Assembly: GCA_028641055.1 (NCBI GenBank)
Contig: CM054057.1
Coordinates: 332,040,482 to 332,104,481, forward strand
DNA length: 64,000 nucleotides
DNA from: Alopecurus myosuroides
Taxonomy: Eukaryota; Streptophyta; Magnoliopsida; Poales; Poaceae
Direction: 5' to 3'
In this document: piece by piece, positions 10,398-21,125 of the stretch
Position numbering within the stretch: the stretch's first letter is position 1
Layout: each line of letters starts with the position of its first letter
Program-made: the position numbers and the translations under genes
The notes under the pieces: model-generated
Told to the model about the DNA's origin: nothing
What the model saw: the letters and a program-made list of their open reading frames with translations, nothing else
Database searches by the model: none

Positions 10398-12057
10398 GGA
10401 CAAGATGGAAGGTTTATTCGCCCGCGTGCTCTCCTACACCCTTTACGCCGTCCCGAACCCGCCCGTCTCCGCCGACGTTCGCCTGTCCGCCTTACTCCCC
10501 GAGGACGACGTCGACCGCGTCAGCCTCCTCCCCGACAAGATCCTCCGCAACATTGTCTCCCGCCTTCCCGTCACGAACGCGGCGCGCACCGCCGAGCTCT
10601 CCAGCCGCTGGCACGCGGTCTGGCGCTCCGCCCCGCTTGTCCTCGTAGACTCGCATCTCCGCGAGGTCGTAACCGCTGCTGACCCTCGCGCCGAATCCCA
10701 GCGCGTCACCGCCGCCGTCTCCAAGATCCTCGACGCGCACCCGGGGCCCTTCCGCTGCATCCACCTCACCAGCAGCTACATGGAGCAGTTCCATGGCCTG
10801 CTCGCTGGCTGGATCGAGACCCTCGCCGTCAAGGACATTCAGGAGCTCGTCCTCGTCAACCGTCCGCGGCCGCTCGACCTCGTTCTCCCCGCCAGCCTCT
10901 TCCGCTTGACCACCCTCACCAGTCTGTACCTCGGTCTGTGGAAGTTCCCTGACACGGCTGGCCTCCCACGCAGCACCTTCTTTCCAAGCCTCCGAGAGCT
11001 TGGGCTCTGTAGTGTCATCATGGAGAACTGTGACCTGAACTTCCTTCTCGACACAAGCCCAGCACTCGAGATCCTCTGCGTCAAAGGCAATATGAACAGT
11101 ACGCGCCTCCGCCTCGACACCCGCAGCCTTAGGTGCGTGCAAATCAGTGTGTCATTCTTTGAGGAAATCAACGTGGTGGCAGCCCCGCGCCTTGAGCGGC
11201 TAATTGTTTCGGGAGTATGTGCACATGATGGTGTACGCCCGAAGATAAATATTGGCCATGCCCCCAAGCTGCACTTGTTGGGATACCTGGATACGGAAAA
11301 CCATGTCCTAGAGGTCCGCAACAACACCATCAAGGTGGGTCATCTTTCCATCTGTTCAGTTTTTCATCATGCATAAACGATAAACTTAAATGTGTGACCT
11401 TTCTTCTCTTAATTGGTCTCACTGCAATTGCAATTGCAGGCTGGAACAATGGTGAGCCAGAAAACCACAGTACCAAGTGTGAAGATTCTTTCTCTGGAGG
11501 TGCATTTTGGAGTTCGCACTGATGCCAAGATGATCCCGAGTGTGCTCAGTTGCTTTCCAAATGTTGAGAGGCTCCACATTATGGTGAAGCCCCTTTCTTT
11601 GTCTTCCGTTTCATCCATCATTTACTAGCATCAAATTGTGAATTCCTGCTGATGTCCACTGATTTGATATATTTTTCAGTCTGTTAAAACTGATCGACCC
11701 ACGGGCAAGCTCAACCGCGCGTTCTGGCATGAGTTAGGTAGCACTCAATGCGTCAGGTCGAGCGTTGAGTTGCTGGTTTTCCGTGATTTTCGAGGGGATG
11801 AAGAGGAGCTTGCCTTCCTCAAGAGTTTCTTTGAGAGCGCGTTGATGCTAAAGGTGGCAGTGATTGTGTTGGCCAATGGAACTTACAAGTCTATGGAGGA
11901 GGTGCATTCCAAAGCTAAGATTCTGGGGTCCGTGAAACAGAGCAGTAAAGACTTCTCAATGATCATCACTGACTGTGCTGATGCTGATGGAGGTAACATT
12001 TGGCACTTCAAGAGAGGATCTGATTTTTCTCTTGGTGACCCATTTGCAAACTACTGA
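10291..12057 (+). CDS. F-box/FBD (LRR-containing) protein, three exons
   Basis: Three exons, 10291-11334, 11440-11583 and 11680-12057, join in phase 0 across two short GT-AG introns (105 and 96 bp) and encode about 521 residues. An F-box lies near residues 77-123 (VSLLPDKILRNIVSRLPVT...SSRWHAVWRSAPLVLVD). Leucine-rich repeats follow (LFRLTTLTSLYLGLWKFPDT, FFPSLRELGL, LLDTSPALEILCVKG), then an FBD-type C-terminus (VKILSLEVHFGVR, SCFPNVERLHIM, VELLVFRDFRGDEEELAFLKSF). Such proteins are substrate-recognition subunits of SCF E3 ubiquitin ligases and bind SKP1 through the F-box; the target here is unknown. The start is the first ATG after an in-frame stop at 10174; ATGs at 10369 or 10396 would remove the duplicated alanine/proline-rich leader. 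No frame breaks are seen. It is the only intact cellular gene in the window. Confidence 0.9.
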
Positions 12058-12502
12058 AGTCGAAGCTGCCTATCCCGTGAAGTTTCCATGCCAGTTTGGA
12101 ATGTTCAGTTATCGCAGTACTACAATGGTTTCAGTTTTTCTTTTGCAGATTATCATTGCTCTTATTCTACAAGCTGATTAGCTTTTGTGCTGAATTTAGT
12201 GGTACCATGTTCGATGCTAATGACTATCTTTATGTGGTAAACACTGTTTTTTAGTGGCAATTAGGGACCATACTGTCCTGTGTTTCATTTGCTAGCTTTG
12301 ATCTGATTACAGTGGTGTTGCATGGCACAATTGCTAGTCAACATATGGTGCTTGATGCTGGTCAGAGTTTCTAATATCTGTGAGCTAATTCATGGTTTTT
12401 TTTTGTTACTGTCATAACATTTCCTCTAGACGTTACCTGGAGTATTTGTTATCGTGTCATTCTCTGTTGATTGATTCGCATAGATGTTCCGTGTCAATTA
12501 TA
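12058..12502. other. 3' flank of the F-box gene
   Basis: This is AT-rich sequence likely to contain the 3' UTR. No clear AATAAA signal or other feature was recognised. Confidence 0.4.
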
Positions 12503-12605
12503 CTCCCTCCGTTCCATATTAGATGACTTGCAAGTGGATATATCTAGCACTAAAATATGTCTAGATACACCCATTCCAAAGTCATCTAATATGGAACGGA
12601 GGGAG
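12503..12605. mobile_element. Stowaway MITE
   Basis: A 103-bp element with near-perfect terminal inverted repeats (CTCCCTCCGTTCCATATTAG at the left, its complement at the right) is flanked on both sides by TA (12501-12502 and 12606-12607). It is noncoding and probably folds into a long hairpin. It lies about 450 bp downstream of the F-box stop codon. Confidence 0.95.
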
Positions 12606-13280
12606 TATGTCTTTACGATCTATCTACTCCCTCCGTCTCAGAATAACTGTCGCAGGCATCCATTCCCGCACGTACAAATGACATTTTACACTTAAATCCA
12701 AATTTTTAGACAACGTTACAAATCAGTCCCTGTGATTCAGATCCTGTACATCTTCCTCTTCTCCGTCCAGAGGCAGGACCCCGCCCGTCGCCGGCGCGCG
12801 CAGGAGCTACACCTCGCCGTCTGCATCCGTGTTGCCGTTGTCGTCGCCAGCAGTCGCCTGCCGTCCGCACCCCCTCATCGCAGTTCCCGCGCCCCGCATC
12901 ACAGCTCCCGTGCAGAGGGAGCTCGACCTCGCCGCCGTCGTTCACGCGCCAGGAGGAAGCTCGACCTCGCCCAGTCACCCTGCTCCGGGCAGAGAGCTCC
13001 CTCCTACGGTCGCGCCGCCCCCCTCTGCCCACAAAATTCCAGCTGCTCCCGCGGGCGTCCCCTCGCCTCACCGCCGATCCGCCCCCTCCCCTTCCGTCCG
13101 CGGGAGAGCCCCTCTGCCGTAGGCGAGCGACGAAGACGGGACTGGCAAGGCGCTGCTGCAGGGGAACAAGACTGGCGAAGGAGAGTTCGACCCTGCGGGC
13201 GTCCATCTTCCTGAAGGCGTCGATCAAGCACCTTCCCACACAGGGATACTGAAGGTGAACTAGGACCTTGCGGGCACACA

Positions 13281-13577
13281 ATGAACCTGAACGTGACGCT
13301 GAAAGAGGAAGGAACCAGGAACCTGCAAGAGGTGAGAAGATCCTATGACAGTTGCATTGAAGTTCAAACTGACAGAAAATTGCACGAGGCAATACCTTTC
13401 GACAGAGAAATGCATCAAGCACTTGATAGCATGTTCTTCTTCTTGCATAAGGAATCAATAGAAACTGAAATATCTCTACTGACTTCTTTGTCGTCGCCCT
13501 CATATGCATCGAATCGGTTCCCCACATCATCTTCTATCTTGTGCAGGAGGCATAAATGGAGTCATAAGCTGCAGTAA
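13281..13577 (+). CDS. Small hypothetical ORF in the mariner-ended element
   Basis: The 98-codon frame starts at ATG in the context ACACAATGA, just after a GC-rich block that could be a 5' UTR. The product is charged, has no recognised domain, no signal peptide and no clear membrane segment. A GAGGTGAGA donor-like site at about 13330 suggests it could instead be part of an exon. It is kept only as a weak candidate. Confidence 0.15.
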   Translation: MNLNVTLKEEGTRNLQEVRRSYDSCIEVQTDRKLHEAIPFDREMHQALDSMFFFLHKESIETEISLLTSLSSPSYASNRFPTSSSILCRRHKWSHKLQ

Positions 13578-15779
13578 ACTTAAAGACTGCAATTGTGCAA
13601 GAGGCATAAAACGATGTCTATTTGCGAACCTATTCGTTTGTGTGGTAGTAATAAGTAACCCTTCATAAAACCTGTAGGTTGAACTTCACAGAGAGAAACT
13701 ACAGACTTTGAAATGGTTTAGGTTGTGTTTGGCAGCCATTTCATCGCCAGGCTAAAGCATTCTTTACTTTACAAAACAAACAGGTGAGGACTAAAGTTTC
13801 CAATATAGTATGAAAATACAGTTTTAGAGCCTATCTCAGTTTTAAAGACATAGTATCTGTTGCATCAAATTGTCAAAATAATTAATCCAGCAGTGATTTT
13901 AGAACCCTGGTGTATGGTAGAATACTTCAAAAGTACTTTGATGCCAAACGGGCTTTTAGTCATGCTTTGTTGCTTCAACCCAGTCTCAAAGCATGAACAT
14001 TTTGAGTTCGTCAAAATGGAAGAGGATGGTCAAGAGGGGCCTCGAAACGGACCAGTTCGAACTTCGAAACACCAGTAATCCTGTATGAAGCAAAGTGGAT
14101 TATATATGGTACCAAGTTCCCATACCTGACATAGGACGCTCGGGCTATATTTCGCCGGGAGTTTTCAAAAATCTGCAACTCTTTTACATGGATATTTGAA
14201 GACGATTCCATAATATTTTTGTTAGGCTACGTGAAAGAAAAGAGGCTCTAAGTATGATAAATTATAGCCGTATATGACACAACATCATACTATGGTAATT
14301 AGAAGCCAAATGGAGATACATACACAAATCCCGAAAGTAATTAGAAGCTGAGGGTCTAGAGCCTGGTGGTGTGCTAGAGCCTGGTGGTATGTTCCTTTTC
14401 CCATTTCATTGGGATACACTAAACCTGCATCTGAATGCACTTGCTACAGGCACCTATTTTCCCAGTAGGAATCAAGCCCTTTACCACTTTTGAAGCAGCT
14501 TCCTGTGAACCGCTCATTGTCCTCACGGTCACGGTGCTCCTCCCCTAGTAGCTCTTGCTTATAGAGAGCCCTCCCCTAGTAGCTCTTGCTGTTCGCCCAC
14601 GGCTGGGATATCCAAGATCAATAGTTGGGATATCCAACTCACGGCTGCCCACGTCAGTAGCAGCGCCGAAAGCCTTAGCGACTGATCCTTGTGGGAGTGC
14701 AAAGAAACAGTAGGTCGACCAAGCTCTTGCAACACAAAGTCCAAATATTGGCATGTCCTATGTAACAATAAAAGTGACTTAAGTAACAACTAAACAGAGC
14801 ATTGAACTTTATAAGGATTATACTTGCATGTAAGAGTAACACGCAACATTCCGTCAGAATCATCTAACAACAAGAATAACTTGAAGGATATTACGGATAC
14901 AGGTTGCAAATGGAACATATGAGAAACGTTCAGAATATGCAAATGATAATATGGGTATAGGCAGGGAGACTTGGGGGTTTACACGGTTCTCTTTAAAGAT
15001 GAACATGAGATGTACCAATCATGTTAACATGTCAATGCAGGGGGAAAGCCGAGATATGCAGCTTCACAAGTATATCATGATGTTGTATTCATACAACCAA
15101 ACTAGTGCATCTAGTCACACTGGATGCACTTGTACCGCCACTCCTAAAACTAGTGCATCTAGTGCACTTGTATTGACACTAATATTTTTTATTCATCAGA
15201 TCTCTTTTTTCTGATTGAGCATTACACAATTAGTGGAAGTGTTGAATCATTATATAGAACTGCTTTAGTTATCTGACAGTATATTTTTCTGCAAAATTAC
15301 TGGATGGACAAACCCGTTTCTCTTGCTTTCGGGAGAGAAGAAATGCTGACTTATTACTGACTTTCATGAACTTAACATTAGATAAATCTTGCTTCCAGAA
15401 CAAGTCAAAAATACTGCCTTATTGCTTTCACAAAATTCATCAACTAACTGAACTGAACAGTAATTTCACTGAAATAACACAACAAGTTCAGAGCTGCTGC
15501 ACAATAGAAAATGCATGACTCTCACTGACTAATGCATAAGCAATCAACAATCAAGACTAAATGTGCAGTCAGCACAAGGTAACCAACACCACTTAAGTTC
15601 AGAAAACAAATTAAACAACGCATATTGCATCCAAGTGCAACGCAACAAAATTTTCTTATCCAGCTCAACTAGGAATTTCAAGTCCAACAATGTGTAGCAA
15701 TTGGAGGAGAGACATTTGTGCAGAAATATCTAAGCTCAACTAGGAGCACTCACATTCTGGTTGCAGAAAAATCTAAGCT

Positions 15780-16300
15780 TTGAGCCCGTGGTGCAGTAGG
15801 AGTGTACAACCCAGCAGCCATGGCTCCCCGAAGCCCGGCGGAGACCACGAGCCTAGCCATGGCTACCTGAATCTCCGCCATATTCGCTGATCCCCCACAC
15901 CAACGGAATCGACCGCAGAGCTCCTGTCTCATCGGCTTCTTCTTCAGCTCCGGCGGAGGCCGTGAACGTCGATTCGTCGTCGCTCCTGGGCCTCCTCGTC
16001 CGTGCTGGGCGCATCCAGACTTGCAGACACAGGATCTGGCCTCGCCGACGAGTTGGACCGAAAAATCGGACCTTTTGGTGGAGGGGAGCGACGCGGCGAC
16101 GGGAGGGAAGTTCAGCGGCGAGGGAAGCACAGCGAGGTGGACGGGAGAACGACGAGGTGTAAGGGAGCACGGCGAAGTGGAGGGGAGTGGAGCACAAGGT
16201 GGAGGGGAGGGGAGGGGAGCGTGGCACGGCGGCGGCAGGTCGGCGGCGGAGTGCGGGCGGAGCTTGGTAGCACGACAGGTTGTGTCCCGACAGGCTCTGG
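15780..16300 (-). other. GC-rich first-exon-like block, minus strand
   Basis: On the minus strand a GC-rich leader precedes ATGGCGGAGATTCAGGTAGC, encoding MAEIQVAMARLVVSAGLRGA and then an alanine-rich stretch. The frame runs to a GTGAGTGC donor-like site near 15752. The amphipathic arginine/alanine-rich start resembles an organelle transit peptide, but the protein is not recognised. It could be a captured host first exon or chance. Confidence 0.25.
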
Positions 16301-16381
16301 ACCGCGGGTTGTGTCTCAAATGTTTCAAGGGCTTTTTTATAAAATTACAGTTGCGACAGTTAAATTGAGACGGAGGGAGTA

Positions 16382-17123
16382 ATTTCTTCAGTTGTGAAAT
16401 GTGAATCCTGATATCCAAGGTATTTTGATTATTTCCTCATTTTCTCTACTCAATGTCAAGTAGTTGTTGCAGAGTACACAAATACGAGCATTATTGAATA
16501 TGTATGATTACGTTATGACATTCATATCCCGCAAAGTGTTAAGTAGTGCCTTGGACTACAATATTGACATTTCTTTGCTCCGTGATGTATGTCAGCGCAT
16601 GTCTATGGTTGTGTGCAGATTTTCCTCTCACGGTTCGTACAAATGATTTCTGGCTATAGGTGGGGTACTTCATGGGTGGTCGGTAGACCATTTATTATTT
16701 GAACATGCAGTTTCCAGAATTGCGGAAACAGAAGTGATTTACTACTGAGTCTTAGACCATTTATTATTTGAACGTGCACAATATACGTTGCTTCTAGAAT
16801 TGCGGAAACAGAAGTGAAAGAGGGTTTACTGAGTCTACGAGTTGCTTGCAAACATGGGAGTAGATATTAGTGATTACTCAATTGTTGGGCAGAAAGTGGA
16901 GAATGTTGCAAATCTTCTAGTTATCCGCGTGTAGTTCCTCTTGGTCTGCCCATTCGACCCTGTCAGTGGCGTGACAATCCCCAGTGGACCTGTGTGCGGG
17001 ACAACTCTTTGACGAGGTTATTGTACTGTAGTTCAGGATGAAAGTTGCAGCGTCGTCCATGAAGCCCACTTAGGCCGCCCGCGAAAAATCATGTATATGG
17101 CGTAAGTGGACAGCCAAAAAAAT
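16382..17123. other. Intergenic, no gene seen
   Basis: Apart from the local duplication at 16684-16836, nothing recognisable is present between the mariner-ended element and the LINE. Confidence 0.5.
16684..16836. repeat. Imperfect tandem duplication (69-84 bp units)
   Basis: TAGACCATTTATTATTTGAA at 16684 and 16753 begins two copies. Both contain AGAATTGCGGAAACAGAAGTGA. The second has an extra segment of about 15 bp before that motif and a GAGTCT end. Confidence 0.75.
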
Positions 17124-17422
17124 TAAATGGCATATTTTTTTAAAAAAACTGGGCTCACCCCTTTCCATTAAATTGCTTCAACGGAAATACAGAGTACCAC
17201 TTATTTTACAAAAGCAATCAAAGGAGAAAAAAAAAGGGGTAGCAAACGGTAGGAAAACCCGCTGCAAACTCTCGATTCGAGAAGAATACTACGGGGCAAA
17301 AAACCTACCACCTAACTACCAAAAAGTCTTAACAGGGTACATAAGTTCTCATAAACCTTACAAGGAGACCACAACACAACCAGCAGGCAATTATTTCAGC
17401 AGTGATCAAAACGACAGAATCA

Positions 17423-20400
17423 TCACGCCACCGAACCATCCGTGATGCGTAGCATCTGCTCCTCCCCAGCGCTCCGAGATCTGGCAATCGCAGCAGCTAA
17501 CTCCGTTGCCTTGTTAATCAGCTGTCCCGTCCCCGTCTTGATCTTCTCGCCATCAGCAGCTTCGTAAAGGCCTGCCCAGTAACACAACAACGAGCACATG
17601 GAGTAGATAATCACCAGGGGACTATGAACCACTTTTTTTTCAAAAGTTACAGCATTGCGAGTATTCCAAATCGCCCAACATAAAGCCGCAAGAATCAACA
17701 TATGAAATTTTCTCCCGAGAGGATAAAACCTATGTAACCAAACAACACTCTGCCAAAAAGTTTTAGGGCAGGAATTAGTCGATAACACCGAGCCCAAATT
17801 CCCCCACACCACCCTGGCAAAAGCACATCCAAAGAAAAGATGATTCATGGTTTCTGGCTCCCTACAAAAAGAGCAGAGAGGATTCCCCAGCCACTTTCTC
17901 TTTTTCAGATTATCTCTAGTCAAGATAGCATTCCTAAAAACCTGCCAAAGGAATATTTTAATTTTCAAAGGCAATTTTGCTTTCCAAATCCAACGATTAT
18001 CAAACCCAGCCAGCCCAGATTCCAGCAGCTGATACATAGACTTAGTAGTAAATTTTTTCTTTGGACCTAAAGCCCACTCAACTTTGTCAGGCTCAGCAGA
18101 AACAGTTTTGCTTCTCGCGGAATTCACAATATAGTTCCACTGTGTCAACAAATCAGGAAGTAACCGTCGACGAAAGGGAACAATAAACTCCTTCTCCACC
18201 ATTTTATTAAAGGACCACTCTTGTCCCTGGCAAATATCAAACAAGGTAGGGTAGGAAACACACAGGGAGCACCCATCTAGCCAGGGGTCCTTCCAAAAAC
18301 GAACAAGGTTACCATTCTTCAGAATAATAGTTCTTCCCAGGAAATAATACTCCCTTACTTTTAACAAATCTTTCCAATACGGTGAGTCTGAGTCCCTACA
18401 TTTCACAGTAGAGATAGTTTTGTTTTTAATATATTTAGCATAGACAATATCTTGCCACAATCCCTTTTGTGTATCCAATTTCCACCACCATTTGCATAGG
18501 AGACTCACATTTTGTCTATGCAAATTCTTTAGACCCAAACCCCCTTTGTTTCTAGATCGACAGACTCGCGACCACTTGACCATACAGTATTTTTTCTTCT
18601 TATTGTTACCAGCCCAAAAGAATCTCCTCCTGTGTTTCTCCAATTTCTCAATACAGGTTTTATTCAACAGAAACATGGATAAAAAGTAAAGAGGAACCCC
18701 AGATAAACTAGAGTCAATCATGGTAAACCTGCCACCCGAGGAGGCTGCATCACTGACCCAACAGTCCAGGTTTTTAAGAATTTTAGCATCCAGGAAATCC
18801 CACTCAATTGTTTTGAGCCTAGAAAAAGTAACAGGAACCCCAAGGTACTTCATAGGTAATTGACCAACTCTACAGTTAAACATCTCAGCATAAAAGGCAG
18901 CAATCTCATTGCCCCCCCCCCCCAACAAGGAAAAGCTCACTTTTATCAAAGTTAATTTTTAAACCCGACATCAACTCAAACATATACAACAAAATTTTCA
19001 GGTTGATTGCTTTTTCCAAATCATGAGAGATGCATAGGATAGTATCATCAGCATATTGCAATATAGCAACACCCTTCTCAATTAAATCAGGAGCCATGCC
19101 AGTTAATAAACCATTTTTTTGAGCCTCCAAAACCATCTTAGTCAAGGCTTCCCCCACCAAATTAAACAGAGTAGGAGACAGGGGGTCTCCTTGCCTAACC
19201 CCCTTGGCACTCCGAAAATAATCACCCACCTGATTATTAATTTTCACGCTAACAGTACCATTATGCAAGATCTTATGAATCCAAGAACACCAAACTTCAT
19301 TAAACCCTCTAACTTTATGGCACTCAAGGAGGAATTCCCAATTTACTTTATCGTATGCTTTTTCGAAGTCAAGTTTTAAAACGATCCCAATTTGCTTTTT
19401 GACATGCACATGATGGATAATCTCATGTAAAGACATAATTCCATCCACAATATTTCTATTCTTGATGAAAGCATTTTGCTGAACACTAAAGAGTTTGGTA
19501 GCAAAAGGTTCTTACCAAATAGTAAGCACTTTAGTGATCAACTTGTAAATACACCTAAGTAAGCAAATAGGACGAAATTGTTGTATCCTATTGGCTTCAG
19601 CCACTTTAGGCAAAAGGGTGATGATTCCATAATTCAAACGTTGAACATCGAGAGTCCCTGCATACAAACTATCGAAAAGACACATAATATCTTTTTTAAC
19701 TACTGCCCAGCAGTGCTGATAAAACTCCGAGGGGAATTCATCTGGACCAGGGGCACGATTGATATCCATCTCAAACAAGGCATTTTTAACTTCTTCTTCA
19801 GTAAACGGCCTAGTTAATATCTCATTATCATGTGTCGAGATCCTCTCATCCTCACTCGAGAGGAGAGGGGAAATTCTAAAAAGATTACCATTAGCCGGAC
19901 CAAACAACTCTTTATAGTACCTCGTGGCTAGTTTGAGCAGGTTATCCGTCCCCTCTACTGTAACCCCATTATCTTCCAGGGAATATACAGTATTTTTTCT
20001 TTTACGACCATTAGCAATTTTATGAAAATAGGATGTATTCAAGTCACCATGCAACAACCACCTTGCATGAGAACGTTGATACTAGTATCTTTCCTCCTCC
20101 TCATTCATAATATAGAGTTCAGTTTGAATTTCCGTTTTACGCACAAAATCTTCATGAGATAAATCATTCTCCTCTTCCCACTTCTCCAAATTTCCTAATT
20201 CCACCCTCAACTCATCCTTCCTTTTTTTGAAATTACCAAACAAGTTAGAGCCCCACCCTTTAAAATATTTTTTCACTCTTTTTAACTTGATGTTAAAAAC
20301 ATCAATAGGATCCACACTATTCACATGAAGGGACCAAATATCAGCAACTTTAGGAAGAAACTCATCATTAGACAACCAGGAGGCATCAAACTTAAATCCT

Positions 20401-21125
20401 CTTTTTTTGACAGGCCCAGGATTACCACCTGTATCTAGAATTAACGAATTATGGTCAGATTGCTCCTTTACCACCTTTCTAAGAGTCACTAAGGGAAATA
20501 AAAGTTCCCAGCTAGGAGTCATCAGTACTCTGTCCAATTTTTCCAGTGTAGGATTTCTTTGTTGGTTAGACCAAGTATATTTGCCTCCTAAAAGATCAAT
20601 TTCCTGGAGGCAAAGTGTACTAATCACAGAATTAAACACTCCTGAAGAGTGAGGTAAAGAGGTGGGTTTGTTTTTTTCCAACACATTTCTCAAAATGTTA
20701 AAATCCCCTCCAACAATAAAAGGACAATCAATCCTACTGCCAAAAGAAGATAACTCAGCAAGAAAAGCATCCTTTAACTCTTCATGGGCCGGCCCATAAA
20801 CCACCATACAAGCCCACCTACATTTGTTGATATTATCCCACAGGTAAAACAACATCATATGATCCCCAATTTTGATGTTTTGCACTTCAATAGAGTCATA
20901 TTTAAACCCACACAGGATCCCCCCAGACTTGCCCACAGAAGGAAGCCATTTCCAGAAGAACTTATTAAAGGGGTCAATTTTTCGGAAGAAACCAGGAGTA
21001 TAAGATTGTTTCATAGTTTCCAACAACCCAATAAAGTCAAGATTGAAATTATCAATGGTATCAAGAATAAAAGTGGCCATACCCTTATTCCCTGCCCCTC
21101 TAATATTCCAAATACCACCTATCAT
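17423..21125 (-). pseudogene. LINE ORF2: endonuclease, reverse transcriptase, zf-RVT
   Basis: ORF2 starts at ATG 21125 with MIGGIWNIRGAGNKG. The APE-type endonuclease shows GLLETM, VGGDFN and a SDHNSLIL end motif. The reverse transcriptase carries LDFEKAYDKVNWEF, GVRQGDPLSPTLF and the catalytic LQYADDTI (YADD at 19044-19055). The zf-RVT module follows (KLPLKIKIFLWQ, CSFC...H...C). Three breaks are seen: an in-frame TAG at 20082-20084 where tryptophan is expected, a TAA at 19512-19514, and a frameshift at the C-run near 18910-18922, between YADD and the rest of the protein. Family members normally encode one continuous polyprotein of 1200 or more residues, which fits the span. Confidence 0.9.

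Larger units (their letters stand above)
12627..16379. mobile_element. Long Stowaway/mariner-ended element, 3.75 kb
   Basis: The left end reads CTCCCTCCGTCTCA then TAACTGTCGCA. The right end, reverse-complemented, reads the same two blocks around a three-base difference. TA dinucleotides flank both sides (12625-12626 and 16380-16381). Matched ends plus the TA target site indicate one Tc1/mariner-type unit rather than two unrelated MITEs. The interior has a GC-rich block at each end (12.73-13.25 and 15.78-16.3 kb) and AT-rich DNA between. No mariner transposase with a DD39D pattern could be recognised. It may be a non-autonomous element carrying host gene pieces, or a MITE split by other DNA. 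Confidence 0.65.

Noticed and set aside
12627..16379. Autonomous mariner transposase
   Set aside because: No DD39D-type or helix-turn-helix motif was recognised in any frame. The interior frames are short.
15750..16418. 222-codon open frame on the minus strand
   Set aside because: It starts outside the mariner-ended element and runs through its terminal repeat, so the N-terminal part cannot be an original gene. Only the internal MAEIQVAMARL part is kept as a weak exon candidate.
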